64,000 nt of DNA from Defluviimonas salinarum (lineage in GTDB: Bacteria > Pseudomonadota > Alphaproteobacteria > Rhodobacterales > Rhodobacteraceae), in NCBI RefSeq assembly GCF_026013545.1, contig NZ_JAPDOG010000004.1:1-64000 (forward strand), read 5' to 3'. The stretch's first letter is position 1, and the number at the start of each line of letters is the position of its first letter. This document shows positions 33,873 to 42,969 of this stretch, piece by piece. A model generated the notes under the pieces. It saw only the letters and a program-made list of their open reading frames with translations, was not told the DNA's origin and ran no database searches. The translations under genes were made by a program, and so were the position numbers.

Positions 33873-35189
33873 TCAGCGTTCCGGGATCAGACCCCTTGGG
33901 CTGAACCGCAGCACCAGCAGCAGCACCAGCCCCATCGTCAGGAGCCGCATATGCGCGGCGCTGTCCTGCAGGTGCGATTTCAGCGCGCCCTCGGCCATGC
34001 CCGAGGTGATGAGACCCATCAGCGCATGGCCCCACGGCTCGACCTTGATCCAGAGGAACCAGATCAGGAACCCGCCGAGGACCGAGCCCCAGTTGTTGCC
34101 CGAGCCGCCGACGATCACCATGACCCAGATGAGGAAGGTGAAGCGCAAGGGGTTGTAGGTGCCGGGCGTGAGCTGGCTGTCGAGCGTCACGATCATCGCG
34201 CCGGCGAGGCCACAGACCGCCGAGCCGAGGATGAAGATCTGCAGGTGCCGGCGGGTGACGTCCTTGCCCATCGCCTCGGCCGCGGTCTCGTTGTCGCGGA
34301 TCGCCCGCATCATCCGGCCCCAGGGCGAATTGAGCGCCTTCTCCGACGCCCAGATGAGCGCGAGGAGGATCACCACGAAGAGCCCGGCATAGAGGAGCTT
34401 CACAGCCACCGTCGAGGCCGTGACCGGATCGGAGCCGAAACTCGCGGCCAGGTCGATGAAGCCCGGATCGCGCTGCAGATCGACCTCGTACGGCACGGGC
34501 CGCGGGATCGAGATCACGTTCTTGACGCCGCGCGCCAGCCAGTCCTCGTTCTTCATCACCGCGATGATGATCTCGCCGATGCCAAGCGTAGCGATGGCGA
34601 GGTAGTCGGAGCGCAGGCCAAGCGCGGTCTTGCCGATCACCCAGGCGGCGCCGGCGGCGAAGAGCGCGCCGACCGGCCAGGCGAGGAGCACCGGCAGGCC
34701 GAGACCGCCGAGGTTGGAATGCGTCGCGGGCTGGAAGGATTCGACGACGTCGACAGCCGGGTCGAAGACTGCGCGGAAGAGGAAGAAGCCTCCGATCAGC
34801 ACCGCGAGGATCGCAAGCGTGCGGTTGCGACCCCGGAGCCGGCCGTAAAGCACGATCGCAAGCGCGATGACCGCGAGCCCGATGAGGAGCGCCAGGATCA
34901 GCCGGCCCGCGCCCTGCGTGGTCCAGACCTCGGTCACCGGCTGGGTCGAGACCAGCACCGGCGCGAGACCGCCGAGTGCGACGAAGCCGACGACGCCGAC
35001 GTTGAAGAGCCCGGCATAGCCCCATTGCATGTTCACGCCGAGCGCAAGGATCGCCGAGATCAGCCCCATGTTGAGGATGCCGAGCGCGGTGTTCCAGCTG
35101 CCACCGAAAAGCCCGAAGGCGGTCGTCGTGCCCTCGAGCACGATCAGCAGGGCGACGAAACCGAAAAGGAGGAGGTTGCGCAGGTTCAT
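33873..35189 (-). CDS. livM: Branched-chain amino acid-type ABC transporter permease LivM
   Basis: A 438-residue inner-membrane permease. Family-typical segments are NVGVVGFVALGGLAPVLVS, LRSDYLAIATLGIGEIIIAVMKN (residues ~215-237), RAIRDNETAAEAMGKDV with the EAA-like coupling loop, and GSGNNWGSVLGGFLIWFL. It is longer than classical LivM because of an extra hydrophobic region near residues 95-150. It is last of the livK-livG-livF-livH-livM series and overlaps livH by 4 bases. Confidence 0.93.
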   Translation of the reverse strand: MNLRNLLLFGFVALLIVLEGTTTAFGLFGGSWNTALGILNMGLISAILALGVNMQWGYAGLFNVGVVGFVALGGLAPVLVSTQPVTEVWTTQGAGRLILALLIGLAVIALAIVLYGRLRGRNRTLAILAVLIGGFFLFRAVFDPAVDVVESFQPATHSNLGGLGLPVLLAWPVGALFAAGAAWVIGKTALGLRSDYLAIATLGIGEIIIAVMKNEDWLARGVKNVISIPRPVPYEVDLQRDPGFIDLAASFGSDPVTASTVAVKLLYAGLFVVILLALIWASEKALNSPWGRMMRAIRDNETAAEAMGKDVTRRHLQIFILGSAVCGLAGAMIVTLDSQLTPGTYNPLRFTFLIWVMVIVGGSGNNWGSVLGGFLIWFLWIKVEPWGHALMGLITSGMAEGALKSHLQDSAAHMRLLTMGLVLLLVLRFSPRGLIPER

Positions 35190-36196
35190 ACCGCTTTCCC
35201 CTTGAAAAGCCCGGTGGGCTTGAAGAGCAGGACGATGACGAGGATCGCGAAGGAAACCGCGAACTTGTAATCGGTCGACAGAAGCTGGGCGAGCCCGTCC
35301 GGCGCCAGCGCGTCGGGCAGGACGTAGGTCGCGACCTTCTTCCAGGCATAGGTGAAGCCGACCTCGGTGAAGGCGATGAGGAACCCGCCCGCGATCGCAC
35401 CCAGGGGACTGCCAAGGCCGCCGACGATGGCGGAGGCGAAGATCGGCAGCAGGAGCTGGAAGTAGTTAAAAGCCTTGAACGACTTGTCGAGCCCGTAGAG
35501 CGTGCCGGCGATCACCGCGAGCCCCGCCGCGATGATCCAGGTCACCGCGACGACGCGCTCGGGATTGATGCCCGAGAGAAGCGCCAGATCCTCGTTGTCG
35601 GAATAGGCGCGCATCGACTTTCCGGTGCGGGTCTTGTTGAGGAACCAGAAGAGCGCGGCCACGACGATGATCGCGGTGAGGATGGTCAGACCTTGCGTCG
35701 AGCGGAATGCGAGGCCCTCGGCGAGGCCGGTGGCCTTCTTGAACTCGTTCGCGTTGACGATGAACCGGCCGCCGTCGTCGAAGCGGATCTCGCCCACGCC
35801 GATGATGAAGCGCGTGACGCCGTTCATGATGAACATCACGCCCATCGAGACGATGACGAGGATCACCGGCGCCGCCTTCTGTCGCCTGTAGAAGCGGTAG
35901 ACCGCCTTGTCGGTGGCCAGCACCAGCGCCGCGGTGATCGCGATGCCGAAGGGCAGGGCCAGAAGGGCGGTCGGCAGCGGCCCGAAATGGATGCCCACCG
36001 ACTGGAACGCCCAGGTGACGAGGATCACCATCGCGGTGCCGAAGGCCATCGTGTCGCCGTGGGCGAAGTTCGAAAAGCGCAGGATCCCGTAGATCAGCGT
36101 GACCCCGAGCGCCCCCAGCGCAAGCTGCGCGCCGTAGGAGGTGGCTGGGATCACGACGAAGTTCAGAAGTGCCACGATCGCGTTGAGGAAATCCAT
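35186..36196 (-). CDS. livH: Branched-chain amino acid-type ABC transporter permease LivH
   Basis: A 336-residue permease with the LivH N-terminus GALGVTLIYGILRFSNFAHGD (residues ~28-48, cited in part), MRAYSDNEDLALLSGINPE as coupling helix, and FASAIVGGLGSPLGAIAGG in the C-terminal half. It pairs with LivM to form the translocation channel for branched-chain amino acids or related amides; this family also imports urea and short amides, so the substrate is not fixed. It starts three bases after the livF stop and overlaps livM. Confidence 0.94.
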   Translation of the reverse strand: MDFLNAIVALLNFVVIPATSYGAQLALGALGVTLIYGILRFSNFAHGDTMAFGTAMVILVTWAFQSVGIHFGPLPTALLALPFGIAITAALVLATDKAVYRFYRRQKAAPVILVIVSMGVMFIMNGVTRFIIGVGEIRFDDGGRFIVNANEFKKATGLAEGLAFRSTQGLTILTAIIVVAALFWFLNKTRTGKSMRAYSDNEDLALLSGINPERVVAVTWIIAAGLAVIAGTLYGLDKSFKAFNYFQLLLPIFASAIVGGLGSPLGAIAGGFLIAFTEVGFTYAWKKVATYVLPDALAPDGLAQLLSTDYKFAVSFAILVIVLLFKPTGLFKGKAV

Positions 36197-36199
36197 GTC

Positions 36200-37027
36200 T
36201 CAGCCCCCGAGGAAGGTGCGGCGGACTTCCGGATCGGCCAGAAGCGCCTCTCCGGTATCCGTGTATTTGTTGGCGCCCTGCACGAGCACATAGCCCCTGT
36301 CGGCGATCTCCAGCGCCTGGCGGGCATTCTGCTCGACCATCAGGATCGAGATCCCGGTGCGAGCGACCTCGATGATGCGGTCGAAGAGCTCGTCCATGAC
36401 GATGGGCGAAACCCCGGCCGTCGGTTCGTCGAGCATCAGGAGCTTCGGCTTGGTCATCAGCGCCCGGCCGACTGCGACCTGCTGACGCTGGCCGCCCGAC
36501 AGTTCACCCGCCGGCTGGCGGCGCTTGTCCTTGAGGATCGGGAAGAGGTCGTAGACCTGCTCCATCGTGGCGCGGAAATCGTCCTTGCGGATGAAGGCGC
36601 CCATCTCGAGGTTCTCCTCGACGGACATCGAGGGGAAGACGTTGTTGACCTGCGGCACGAAGCCCATGCCCTTGGCCACCCGGTCCTGCGGCGTGAGGGC
36701 GGTGATGTCCTCGCCGTCGAGCTTCACATGGCCGCCGCGCAGGTTGAGCATGCCGAAGACGGCCTTCATCGCGGTCGACTTGCCGGCGCCGTTCGGGCCG
36801 ACGATGACCGCGATCTGGCCCTTCTCGACCGTAAGCGTGCAGTCATGCAAGATGTCCGCCGCGCCGTAGCCGCCGGTCATATTCTCGGCCGCGAGGAACG
36901 GGCCACCGGGGGCGGGACGGGCCTTGCCGCCCTTGGTCGGATATTCCAACTCGCCGCCGCCGGATTTGGTGATCGACCGGTCCTTGTTGCCGCGGTCGTC
37001 CTTGTAGGGATTTCTCGAACTGCTCAT
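36200..37027 (-). CDS. livF: Branched-chain amino acid-type ABC transporter ATPase LivF
   Basis: A 275-residue ATPase. Walker A is GPNGAGKST at 77-85, the signature is LSGGQRQQVAVGRAL in the middle, and Walker B is LLMLDEPTAGVSP. The first ~45 residues form a charged extension (MSSSRNPYKDDRGNKDRSIT...) that LivF proteins of about 235 residues lack. An internal start nearer the ATPase core is possible but none has a better ribosome-binding site. It overlaps livG by 4 bases. Confidence 0.92.
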   Translation of the reverse strand: MSSSRNPYKDDRGNKDRSITKSGGGELEYPTKGGKARPAPGGPFLAAENMTGGYGAADILHDCTLTVEKGQIAVIVGPNGAGKSTAMKAVFGMLNLRGGHVKLDGEDITALTPQDRVAKGMGFVPQVNNVFPSMSVEENLEMGAFIRKDDFRATMEQVYDLFPILKDKRRQPAGELSGGQRQQVAVGRALMTKPKLLMLDEPTAGVSPIVMDELFDRIIEVARTGISILMVEQNARQALEIADRGYVLVQGANKYTDTGEALLADPEVRRTFLGG

Positions 37028-37812
37028 GCCTCGGCCTCCGCCTTCGCCTTGTTCTTCAGGCCGCGGCCGAGATAGGCCTCGATCACCGCCTCATTCTGCA
37101 TGATGCTGTCAGCCGAGCCCTTGGCGAGCACCTTGCCCTCGGCCATGACGATCACCGGGTCGCAGAGCCGGCCGATGAAATCCATGTCGTGCTCGATGAC
37201 GCAGAACGTGTAGCCGCGCTCCTTGTTGAGCCTGACGATGGCGTCGCCGATGGTGTTGAGAAGGGTGCGGTTCACGCCCGCGCCGACCTCGTCGAGAAAG
37301 ACGATCTTGGCGTCGACCATCATCGTGCGGCCAAGTTCCAGAAGCTTCTTCTGGCCGCCGGAAAGGTTGCCGGCACGCTCGTCGGCGAGATGCGAAATCG
37401 TCAGGAAGTCAAGGACGTCGTCGGCTTTCTTCGCAAGCTCCGCCTCCTCTCGGGCGATCCGGCCACGATGGAACCAGGTGTTCCAGAGCGTCTCGCCCAA
37501 CTGACCGGCGGGAACCATCATCAGGTTCTCCCGCACCGTCATCGAGGAGAACTCGTGTGCGATCTGGAAGGTGCGCAGCAGCCCCTTGTGAAAGAGGTCG
37601 TGCGGCGGCAGCCCGGTGATGTCCTCGCCGTCCATGATCACCCGGCCCGCGGTCGGCTGGTAAACCCCCGCGATGACGTTGAAAAGCGTGGATTTTCCGG
37701 CCCCGTTCGGTCCGATCAGCCCGGTGATCGAGCCCGTGGCGATCTCGATCGACGCGCCGTCGACGGCCCGGAAGCCGCCGAAATGCTTGTGCAGACCCTC
37801 GACGACGATCAT
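37024..37812 (-). CDS. livG: Branched-chain amino acid-type ABC transporter ATPase LivG
   Basis: A 262-residue ATPase. Walker A is GPNGAGKST at 34-42, the signature LSGGQKKLLELGRTMM, and Walker B KIVFLDEVGAGV, where the usual DEP is DEV, a common LivG variant. It also has the LivG-specific C-terminal end VIEAYLGRG. It is separated from livK by 108 bases that contain a hairpin, so it may be expressed less than the binding protein. Confidence 0.94.
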   Translation of the reverse strand: MIVVEGLHKHFGGFRAVDGASIEIATGSITGLIGPNGAGKSTLFNVIAGVYQPTAGRVIMDGEDITGLPPHDLFHKGLLRTFQIAHEFSSMTVRENLMMVPAGQLGETLWNTWFHRGRIAREEAELAKKADDVLDFLTISHLADERAGNLSGGQKKLLELGRTMMVDAKIVFLDEVGAGVNRTLLNTIGDAIVRLNKERGYTFCVIEHDMDFIGRLCDPVIVMAEGKVLAKGSADSIMQNEAVIEAYLGRGLKNKAKAEAEA

Positions 37813-37872
37813 GCATCCCCCTCGCTTCCGTGACGCAAGGTTCGCGTCAGAAGCTGTTGTTGTTAAACGAAA

Positions 37873-37899
37873 AGTCAGCCCGGGCGTGCCGGGCTGACT
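37873..37899 (-). terminator. Attenuating hairpin between livK and livG
   Basis: An 11-pair stem AGTCAGCCCGG (37873-37883) / CCGGGCTGACT (37889-37899) with a 5-base loop is followed on the minus strand by TTTTCG. A partial terminator after the binding-protein gene is usual in such operons and would raise livK over livGFHM. Confidence 0.7.
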
Positions 37900-37920
37900 C
37901 GAAGTCGCGCGAAAGATCCC

Positions 37921-39105
37921 TCAGTGGAACTTCGTCGTGGTGATCTTGCCGTCGGTGAACTCGTACTCGCGGTACGCACCGGCGGCTTCGCCCGGTCCGA
38001 TCAGTTCGACCGCCGAGGCGCCAACATAGTCGATGTCGGTGCCAGCCGCGAGCAGCTCGAGGCCCTTGGCAAGCTCGCCCGGATAGATCGGCTCGCCCGG
38101 AGCGTTGGCGACGTCCATGATCTTGCCCATCAGGTCGGCCGACTTCGACGAGCCGGCGGCCTGCATGGCGAGCATGATCAGCGCGGCGGCGTCATAGCTC
38201 TCGCCCGCATAGGACGAGGTGCCGTCGAAGCCTGCGGCGGTGGCCATTTCCTGGAAGGTTGCACCACCAGGGCTGTCGGTGCCCGGCACGGTGCCGAAGG
38301 AGCCGTCGAGCGAGGAGCCGAACTTCTCTTCGAGCACGGTGCCGTACATGCCGTCCGGCAGCACGAAGGTCGAGAAGGCGCCGGTGTCGAGCGAGCCCTG
38401 GATGACGCCCGAGCCGCCCTGGTCGACATAGCCCGCGACGATCAGCGCGTCGCCGCCGGCGGAGGCCAGCGCGCCGACCTCGGCCGAGTAGTCGGCCTTG
38501 CCGTCCTCATGCGCGGCCGAGATCGTGACCGAACCGCCCGAGGCTTCGACCGCCGCTTGGATGCTGTCGGCGAGGCCCTTGCCGTAGTCGTTGTTGGTGT
38601 AGGAGATCGCCACCGAGCCGATGCCGCGCTCCTTCAGGATCGCTGCGAGGATCTCGCCCTGGCGCGCATCCGACGGCGCGGTGCGGAAGAACAGGCCGTT
38701 GTCCTCGGCCGAGGTCAGGCCGGGCGAGGTTGCGGAGGGCGAGACCATCACGATGCCGTTCGGCACCGCGACGTTGGCGAGAACCGCGCCGGTGACGCCC
38801 GAGCAGTCCGCACCCATGATCGCGCTGACGCCGTCGGTGGTCACGAGGCGCTCGGCGGCGGCCTGCGCGGCGGCGGCGTCGACGCAGGTCGAGTCGCCGC
38901 GGACCGACGTCACGGTCGAGCCGTCGAGCAGCTTGCCCGAGTCAGACACTTCCTTCATTGCCAGCTCGGCGCCCGAGCCCATCATCGGAGTGATCGATTC
39001 CAGCGGTCCGGTGAAGCCGAGGATCACGCCAATCTTGATGTCCTCCGCGCCGGCCGCGCCGGTCATGAGGGCTGCAGCCGCGGTGGCGGCCAGAAGTTTT
39101 TTCAT
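37921..39105 (-). CDS. livK: ABC transporter periplasmic substrate-binding protein, LivK type
   Basis: A 394-residue exported binding protein with a clear signal peptide (MKKLLAATAAAALMTGAAGA, cleavage near 20) and a type I periplasmic fold: IKIGVILGFTGPLESITPMM at the N-terminus, DCSGVTGAVLANVAVPNGIVM, a pair of cysteines (about 73 and 100), and SVAISYTNNDYGKGLADSI. It delivers a branched-chain amino acid or related amide to LivHMGF. First gene of the operon. Confidence 0.92.
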   Translation of the reverse strand: MKKLLAATAAAALMTGAAGAEDIKIGVILGFTGPLESITPMMGSGAELAMKEVSDSGKLLDGSTVTSVRGDSTCVDAAAAQAAAERLVTTDGVSAIMGADCSGVTGAVLANVAVPNGIVMVSPSATSPGLTSAEDNGLFFRTAPSDARQGEILAAILKERGIGSVAISYTNNDYGKGLADSIQAAVEASGGSVTISAAHEDGKADYSAEVGALASAGGDALIVAGYVDQGGSGVIQGSLDTGAFSTFVLPDGMYGTVLEEKFGSSLDGSFGTVPGTDSPGGATFQEMATAAGFDGTSSYAGESYDAAALIMLAMQAAGSSKSADLMGKIMDVANAPGEPIYPGELAKGLELLAAGTDIDYVGASAVELIGPGEAAGAYREYEFTDGKITTTKFH

Positions 39106-39270
39106 AGTTCACTCCCATGTTGGAACGTTGTCCTGAGGGCAAACTAGAGCGGCTGAATCGAAAAGAAAAGCCACAGAACAGCTAGCAATTCGCCGGCGCC
39201 TGTCGGCAATGTGACTGGACCGGCCGCCGAACGGCATTATTTTCGGACAAGCAATCCGAAAGGGAAGACC

Positions 39271-40371
39271 ATGCCCGGTGTCGCGGCCCTCGCACGGCGG
39301 ACTGTCCTTGCGCTAACCTTCGTGTTTGGCGCCGCCGAAGCCGCCCCCCTGGAAACGACGGTCGGCAGGCTCGGAATCGATACCGTTGCGGAGGGGTTCC
39401 GCGAGCCCTGGTCGCTGGCTTTCCTGCCCGATGGCGGATTTCTCGTCACCGAGCGCGAGGGACGGCTGACGCGGATCGGCCCCGGCGGCGCGGCCGTGCG
39501 GGTCGGCGGCGTGCCGAAGGTTCGGGCCGAAGGGCAGGGCGGTCTCTTCGACATCCTCGTGCCGCGCGACTTCGGGAAAAGCGGCGAGGTGCTCCTCAGT
39601 TTCGCACGCCCCCAGGGCCGGGGGGCGGGAACCGCGGTGGTGGCGGCGCGGCTCGGGCCGGACCGGCTCGACGGTCTGCGGATCCTTTGGGAAATGCCGG
39701 CGGGCTCCTCCGGCGGGCGGCATTTCGGCGGACGGCTGGCCGAGGCGCCGGACGGTGCGATCTTCCTCACCATCGGCGAGCGCGGCGCATTCGATCCGGC
39801 GCAGGATCTGGACATGCTGCACGGCAAGATCATCCGCATCACCCGCAATGGCGCCGCCGCCCTCGGCAACCCGTTCCCCGACCGCGCGGGCGGCGTGATC
39901 TGGAGCTATGGCCACCGCAACCCGCAGGGCCTCGCCTTCGATGAGCGGGGCAGGCTCTGGGCCTCGGAACACGGTGCGCGGGGCGGCGACGAGATCAACC
40001 TGATCGAGCGTGGTGCCAACTACGGCTGGCCGGAGATCGCCTACGGTCGCCACTACAGCGGATTGAAGATCGGCCGCGGCACCTCGGCGCCCGGAATGGA
40101 GCAGCCGAAGCATTACTGGGATCCCTCGATCGCGCCCTCGGGGCACATGATCTATTCGGGCAAGCTCTGGCCCGGCTGGCGCGGCCATCACTTCGTCGGC
40201 AGTCTCAAGTTCGACTACATCGCCCGGCTCGACCCCGAGGCGGGCTGGGCCGAGGAGGCGCTGAAGACGGACGAGACCGCCCGCGTCCGCGACATCCGCG
40301 AGGCGCCGGACGGCACGATCTGGTTCCTCTCCGTCGACCGCGGCGCCGTCTACCGGATCCGCCCGGAATGA
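39271..40371 (+). CDS. Soluble PQQ-dependent aldose sugar dehydrogenase-type beta-propeller (YliI-like)
   Basis: A 366-residue exported protein with a signal peptide ending near residue 26. The six-bladed GSDH domain starts at FREPWSLAFLPDGGFLVTEREG and contains GGRHFGGRLAEAPDG (likely catalytic histidine), GHRNPQGLAFDE, SEHGARGGDEINLIERGANYGWP and a PSIAPSGHMIYSG motif. These are standard for periplasmic PQQ sugar dehydrogenases. PQQ synthesis genes are not in the window, so cofactor supply is unverified. The start at 39271 follows AAAGGGAAGA; the longer frame upstream has no role. Confidence 0.9.
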   Translation: MPGVAALARRTVLALTFVFGAAEAAPLETTVGRLGIDTVAEGFREPWSLAFLPDGGFLVTEREGRLTRIGPGGAAVRVGGVPKVRAEGQGGLFDILVPRDFGKSGEVLLSFARPQGRGAGTAVVAARLGPDRLDGLRILWEMPAGSSGGRHFGGRLAEAPDGAIFLTIGERGAFDPAQDLDMLHGKIIRITRNGAAALGNPFPDRAGGVIWSYGHRNPQGLAFDERGRLWASEHGARGGDEINLIERGANYGWPEIAYGRHYSGLKIGRGTSAPGMEQPKHYWDPSIAPSGHMIYSGKLWPGWRGHHFVGSLKFDYIARLDPEAGWAEEALKTDETARVRDIREAPDGTIWFLSVDRGAVYRIRPE

Positions 40372-40377
40372 CGCGGG

Positions 40378-41433
40378 TCAGATCGACAGGCGCGGGGTGG
40401 CCACGTTCGGCGTGCCATGCGAGCCGCGCTCGCGGTAGGGCGTGGTCTTATAATGCGCCCGGTAGCATTTGGAGAAATGCGAAGGGCTCGCGAAGCCGCA
40501 GGCCAGCGCGACGTTGATCACGCTCATGTCGGTCTGCATCAGGAGGTTGCGCGCTTTTTGCAGCCTCAGCTCCATGTAATACCGCTTGGGCGACCGGTTG
40601 AGGTAGCGCCGGAAGAGCCGCTCGAGCTGGCGCGTCGACATGCCGACATCCTCGGCAAGGTCCGCCGGGCTGATCGGGTCCTCGATGTTCTGCTCCATCA
40701 TCTGGATGACCTGGCTGAGCTTCGGATGCCGGACCCCGATCCGGGTCGGGATCGACAGCCGCTGGGTATCCTGGTCGGTGCGGATCGAGGAATAGATGAG
40801 CTGGTCGGCCACTGTGTTGGCGACATCCTCGCCATGGTCCTGGGCCACGATCTTCAGCATCATGTCGATCGACGCCGTGCCGCCCGCCGTCGACATCCGG
40901 TTGCCGTCGACGACGAAGACCGACTTCGTCAGCTTCACCTCCTCGAACTCCTCGAGGAAGCTGTCCTGGTTCTCCCAGTGGATCGTCGCGCGCTTGCCGT
41001 CGAGCAGCCCGGCCTTGGCGACGGTGTAAGCGCCGGTGCAAAGCCCGCCGATCGGCACGCCGCGCCGCGCCTCGCGCCGCAGCCAGTTGAGGATCGGCTT
41101 GGTCGTCGCGGACTGCACGTCGATGCCGCCGCAGACGAGAATCGTGTCCTCGCGGTCGATCTCTTCGAGCCCCATGTCGAGCTTGAAGGCCGCGCCGTTC
41201 GAGCAGGTGCTGAATTCGCCGCCCTCGCCGGCCAGGACCCAGGTGTAGGCCTCGCGCCCCAAGACACGGTTGGCGATGCGCAGCGGCTCGATCGCACCGG
41301 CGAAGGAGAGCATGGTGAAACGGTTCAGCAACAGGAACACGAAGCGCCGTTGCCGGAGCGTGCTGTCCGCCTCTTTCTTGCCCTTCACGGGAGCGACCGG
41401 CATAATGCGACCCATCGTTGTCGTTTTGCGCAT
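40378..41433 (-). CDS. GlxA-type AraC-family regulator (DJ-1/PfpI-like sensor + HTH), GbdR-like
   Basis: A 351-residue regulator. An N-terminal class I amidotransferase-like domain carries FLLLNRFTMLSFAGAIEPLR, VCGGIDVQ and GGLCTGAYTVAKAGLLDGKRAT, where the cysteine sits on the nucleophile elbow. The C-terminal double helix-turn-helix has ADLAEDVGMSTRQLERLFRR and VINVALACGFASPSHFSKCYR. The layout is that of GbdR, the glycine betaine/dimethylglycine sensor of pseudomonads. Together with dimethylglycine dehydrogenase and sarcosine oxidase in the window, this makes it a candidate activator of both; arginine and carnitine regulators share the layout. None of the possible ATG starts (41433, 41415, 41403) has a good ribosome-binding site. 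Confidence 0.85.
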   Translation of the reverse strand: MRKTTTMGRIMPVAPVKGKKEADSTLRQRRFVFLLLNRFTMLSFAGAIEPLRIANRVLGREAYTWVLAGEGGEFSTCSNGAAFKLDMGLEEIDREDTILVCGGIDVQSATTKPILNWLRREARRGVPIGGLCTGAYTVAKAGLLDGKRATIHWENQDSFLEEFEEVKLTKSVFVVDGNRMSTAGGTASIDMMLKIVAQDHGEDVANTVADQLIYSSIRTDQDTQRLSIPTRIGVRHPKLSQVIQMMEQNIEDPISPADLAEDVGMSTRQLERLFRRYLNRSPKRYYMELRLQKARNLLMQTDMSVINVALACGFASPSHFSKCYRAHYKTTPYRERGSHGTPNVATPRLSI

Positions 41434-41549
41434 AAAAATCACTAATGCAGGTTCCCCGCAAGCAACATTTGCGACCATAACGGTTTGCAGGGACGCGGTC
41501 GCTTGAGTATAAGCCGCCCGTTGACGGCACTGCTTTCAGGAGAGTTGAG

Positions 41550-42920
41550 ATGACCAAGGGCTGGACCAAATCCGACTGGCGCGCCAAGCCGCGGGTGCAG
41601 ATGCCCGACTATCCGGATCAGGCCGCTCTGAACGCCGTCGAGGCGCAGATCGCCGCCTATCCGCCGCTGGTCTTCGCCGGTGAGGCGCGCAAGCTCAAGC
41701 GCGCGCTCGGCGAGGTGAGCCAGGGCCGCGCCTTCCTGCTTCAGGGCGGCGACTGCGCCGAGAGCTTCGCCGAGTTCTCGGCCGACAATATCCGCGACAC
41801 GTTCAAGGTGCTGTTGCAGATGGCGATCGTGCTGACCTGGGGCGCGAAGCTCCCGGTGGTCAAGATCGGCCGCGTCGCCGGCCAGTTCGCCAAGCCGCGC
41901 TCGGCCGCTACCGAGACGCTGGAGGGGGTGGAACTGCCCTCCTACCGTGGCGACATCATCAACGGCTTCGACTTCACCGCGGATGCGCGGGTGCCCGACC
42001 CGGCGCGGATGCTGCAGGCCTATACTCAGGCCGCGGCCTCGCTGAACCTCTTGCGCGCCTTCTCCACCGGCGGTTTCGCCGATATGCACCGGGTCCAGAG
42101 CTGGATCGCGGGCTTCACCGACGAAGACGAGGCCAAGCGCTACCGCGAGGTGGCGACGCGGATCCAGGACGCGATGGACTTCATGGCTGCCGCGGGTGTG
42201 ACCTCGGACACCGTCCATGCGATGGCGGCGGTCGATTTCTACACTAGCCACGAGGCGCTGCTTCTCGAATACGAAGAGGCGCTCTGCCGGATCGACTCGA
42301 CCTCCGGACTGCCGGTCGCGGGCTCGGGCCACATGATCTGGATCGGCGACCGCACCCGGCAGCCTGACGGCGCCCATGTCGAGTTCTGCCGCGGCGTGCA
42401 GAACCCGATCGGACTCAAGTGCGGCCCGTCGCTCACCTCGGACGACCTCAAGGTGCTTCTGAAGAAGCTCAATCCGGAGAACGAGGCCGGCCGCCTGACC
42501 CTCATCGCGCGCTTTGGCGCGGGCAAGGTCGGCGATCACCTGCCGCGCCTGATCCGGGCGGTCGAGGAGGAGGGCGCCAAGGTCGTCTGGACCTGCGACC
42601 CGATGCACGGCAACACGATCAAGGCCGCCTCGGGCTACAAGACCCGGCCCTTCGACAGCGTTCTGCGCGAGGTCAGGGAGTTCTTCGCGGTCCACAAGAC
42701 CGAGGGCACCATCCCTGGTGGCGTGCATTTCGAGATGACCGGCAAGGACGTGACCGAATGCACCGGCGGCGTGCGCGCGGTGACGGACGAGGACCTCTCG
42801 GACCGCTACCACACCGCCTGCGACCCGCGGCTCAATGCCTCGCAATCGCTGGAACTGGCCTTCCTCGTCGCCGAGGAACTGCAGGGCCGCCGCGCGATGC
42901 AGAAGGCGGCCGGGATGTAA
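41550..42920 (+). CDS. 3-deoxy-7-phosphoheptulonate synthase, class II (DAHP synthase)
   Basis: A 456-residue enzyme that condenses phosphoenolpyruvate and erythrose 4-phosphate in the first step of aromatic amino-acid synthesis. Class II markers include [31 protein letters not shown] (metal and PEP-site residues), [28 protein letters not shown] and the C-terminal [14 protein letters not shown]. The length matches the plant-like class II group common in alphaproteobacteria. A classic AGGAGAG ribosome-binding site is at 41539-41545. It is monocistronic and followed by a terminator. Confidence 0.95.
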   Translation: MTKGWTKSDWRAKPRVQMPDYPDQAALNAVEAQIAAYPPLVFAGEARKLKRALGEVSQGRAFLLQGGDCAESFAEFSADNIRDTFKVLLQMAIVLTWGAKLPVVKIGRVAGQFAKPRSAATETLEGVELPSYRGDIINGFDFTADARVPDPARMLQAYTQAAASLNLLRAFSTGGFADMHRVQSWIAGFTDEDEAKRYREVATRIQDAMDFMAAAGVTSDTVHAMAAVDFYTSHEALLLEYEEALCRIDSTSGLPVAGSGHMIWIGDRTRQPDGAHVEFCRGVQNPIGLKCGPSLTSDDLKVLLKKLNPENEAGRLTLIARFGAGKVGDHLPRLIRAVEEEGAKVVWTCDPMHGNTIKAASGYKTRPFDSVLREVREFFAVHKTEGTIPGGVHFEMTGKDVTECTGGVRAVTDEDLSDRYHTACDPRLNASQSLELAFLVAEELQGRRAMQKAAGM

Positions 42921-42946
42921 CCGGCCGCTCCATCGCTGGTTTTCTG

Positions 42947-42969
42947 AAACGGCCCTTCGGGGCCGTTTT
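42947..42969. terminator. Terminator after DAHP synthase
   Basis: AAACGGCCC (42947-42955), loop TTCG, GGGCCGTTT (42960-42968) then T. A 9-pair stem with a UUCG tetraloop lies between convergent genes and may serve both. Confidence 0.8.
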
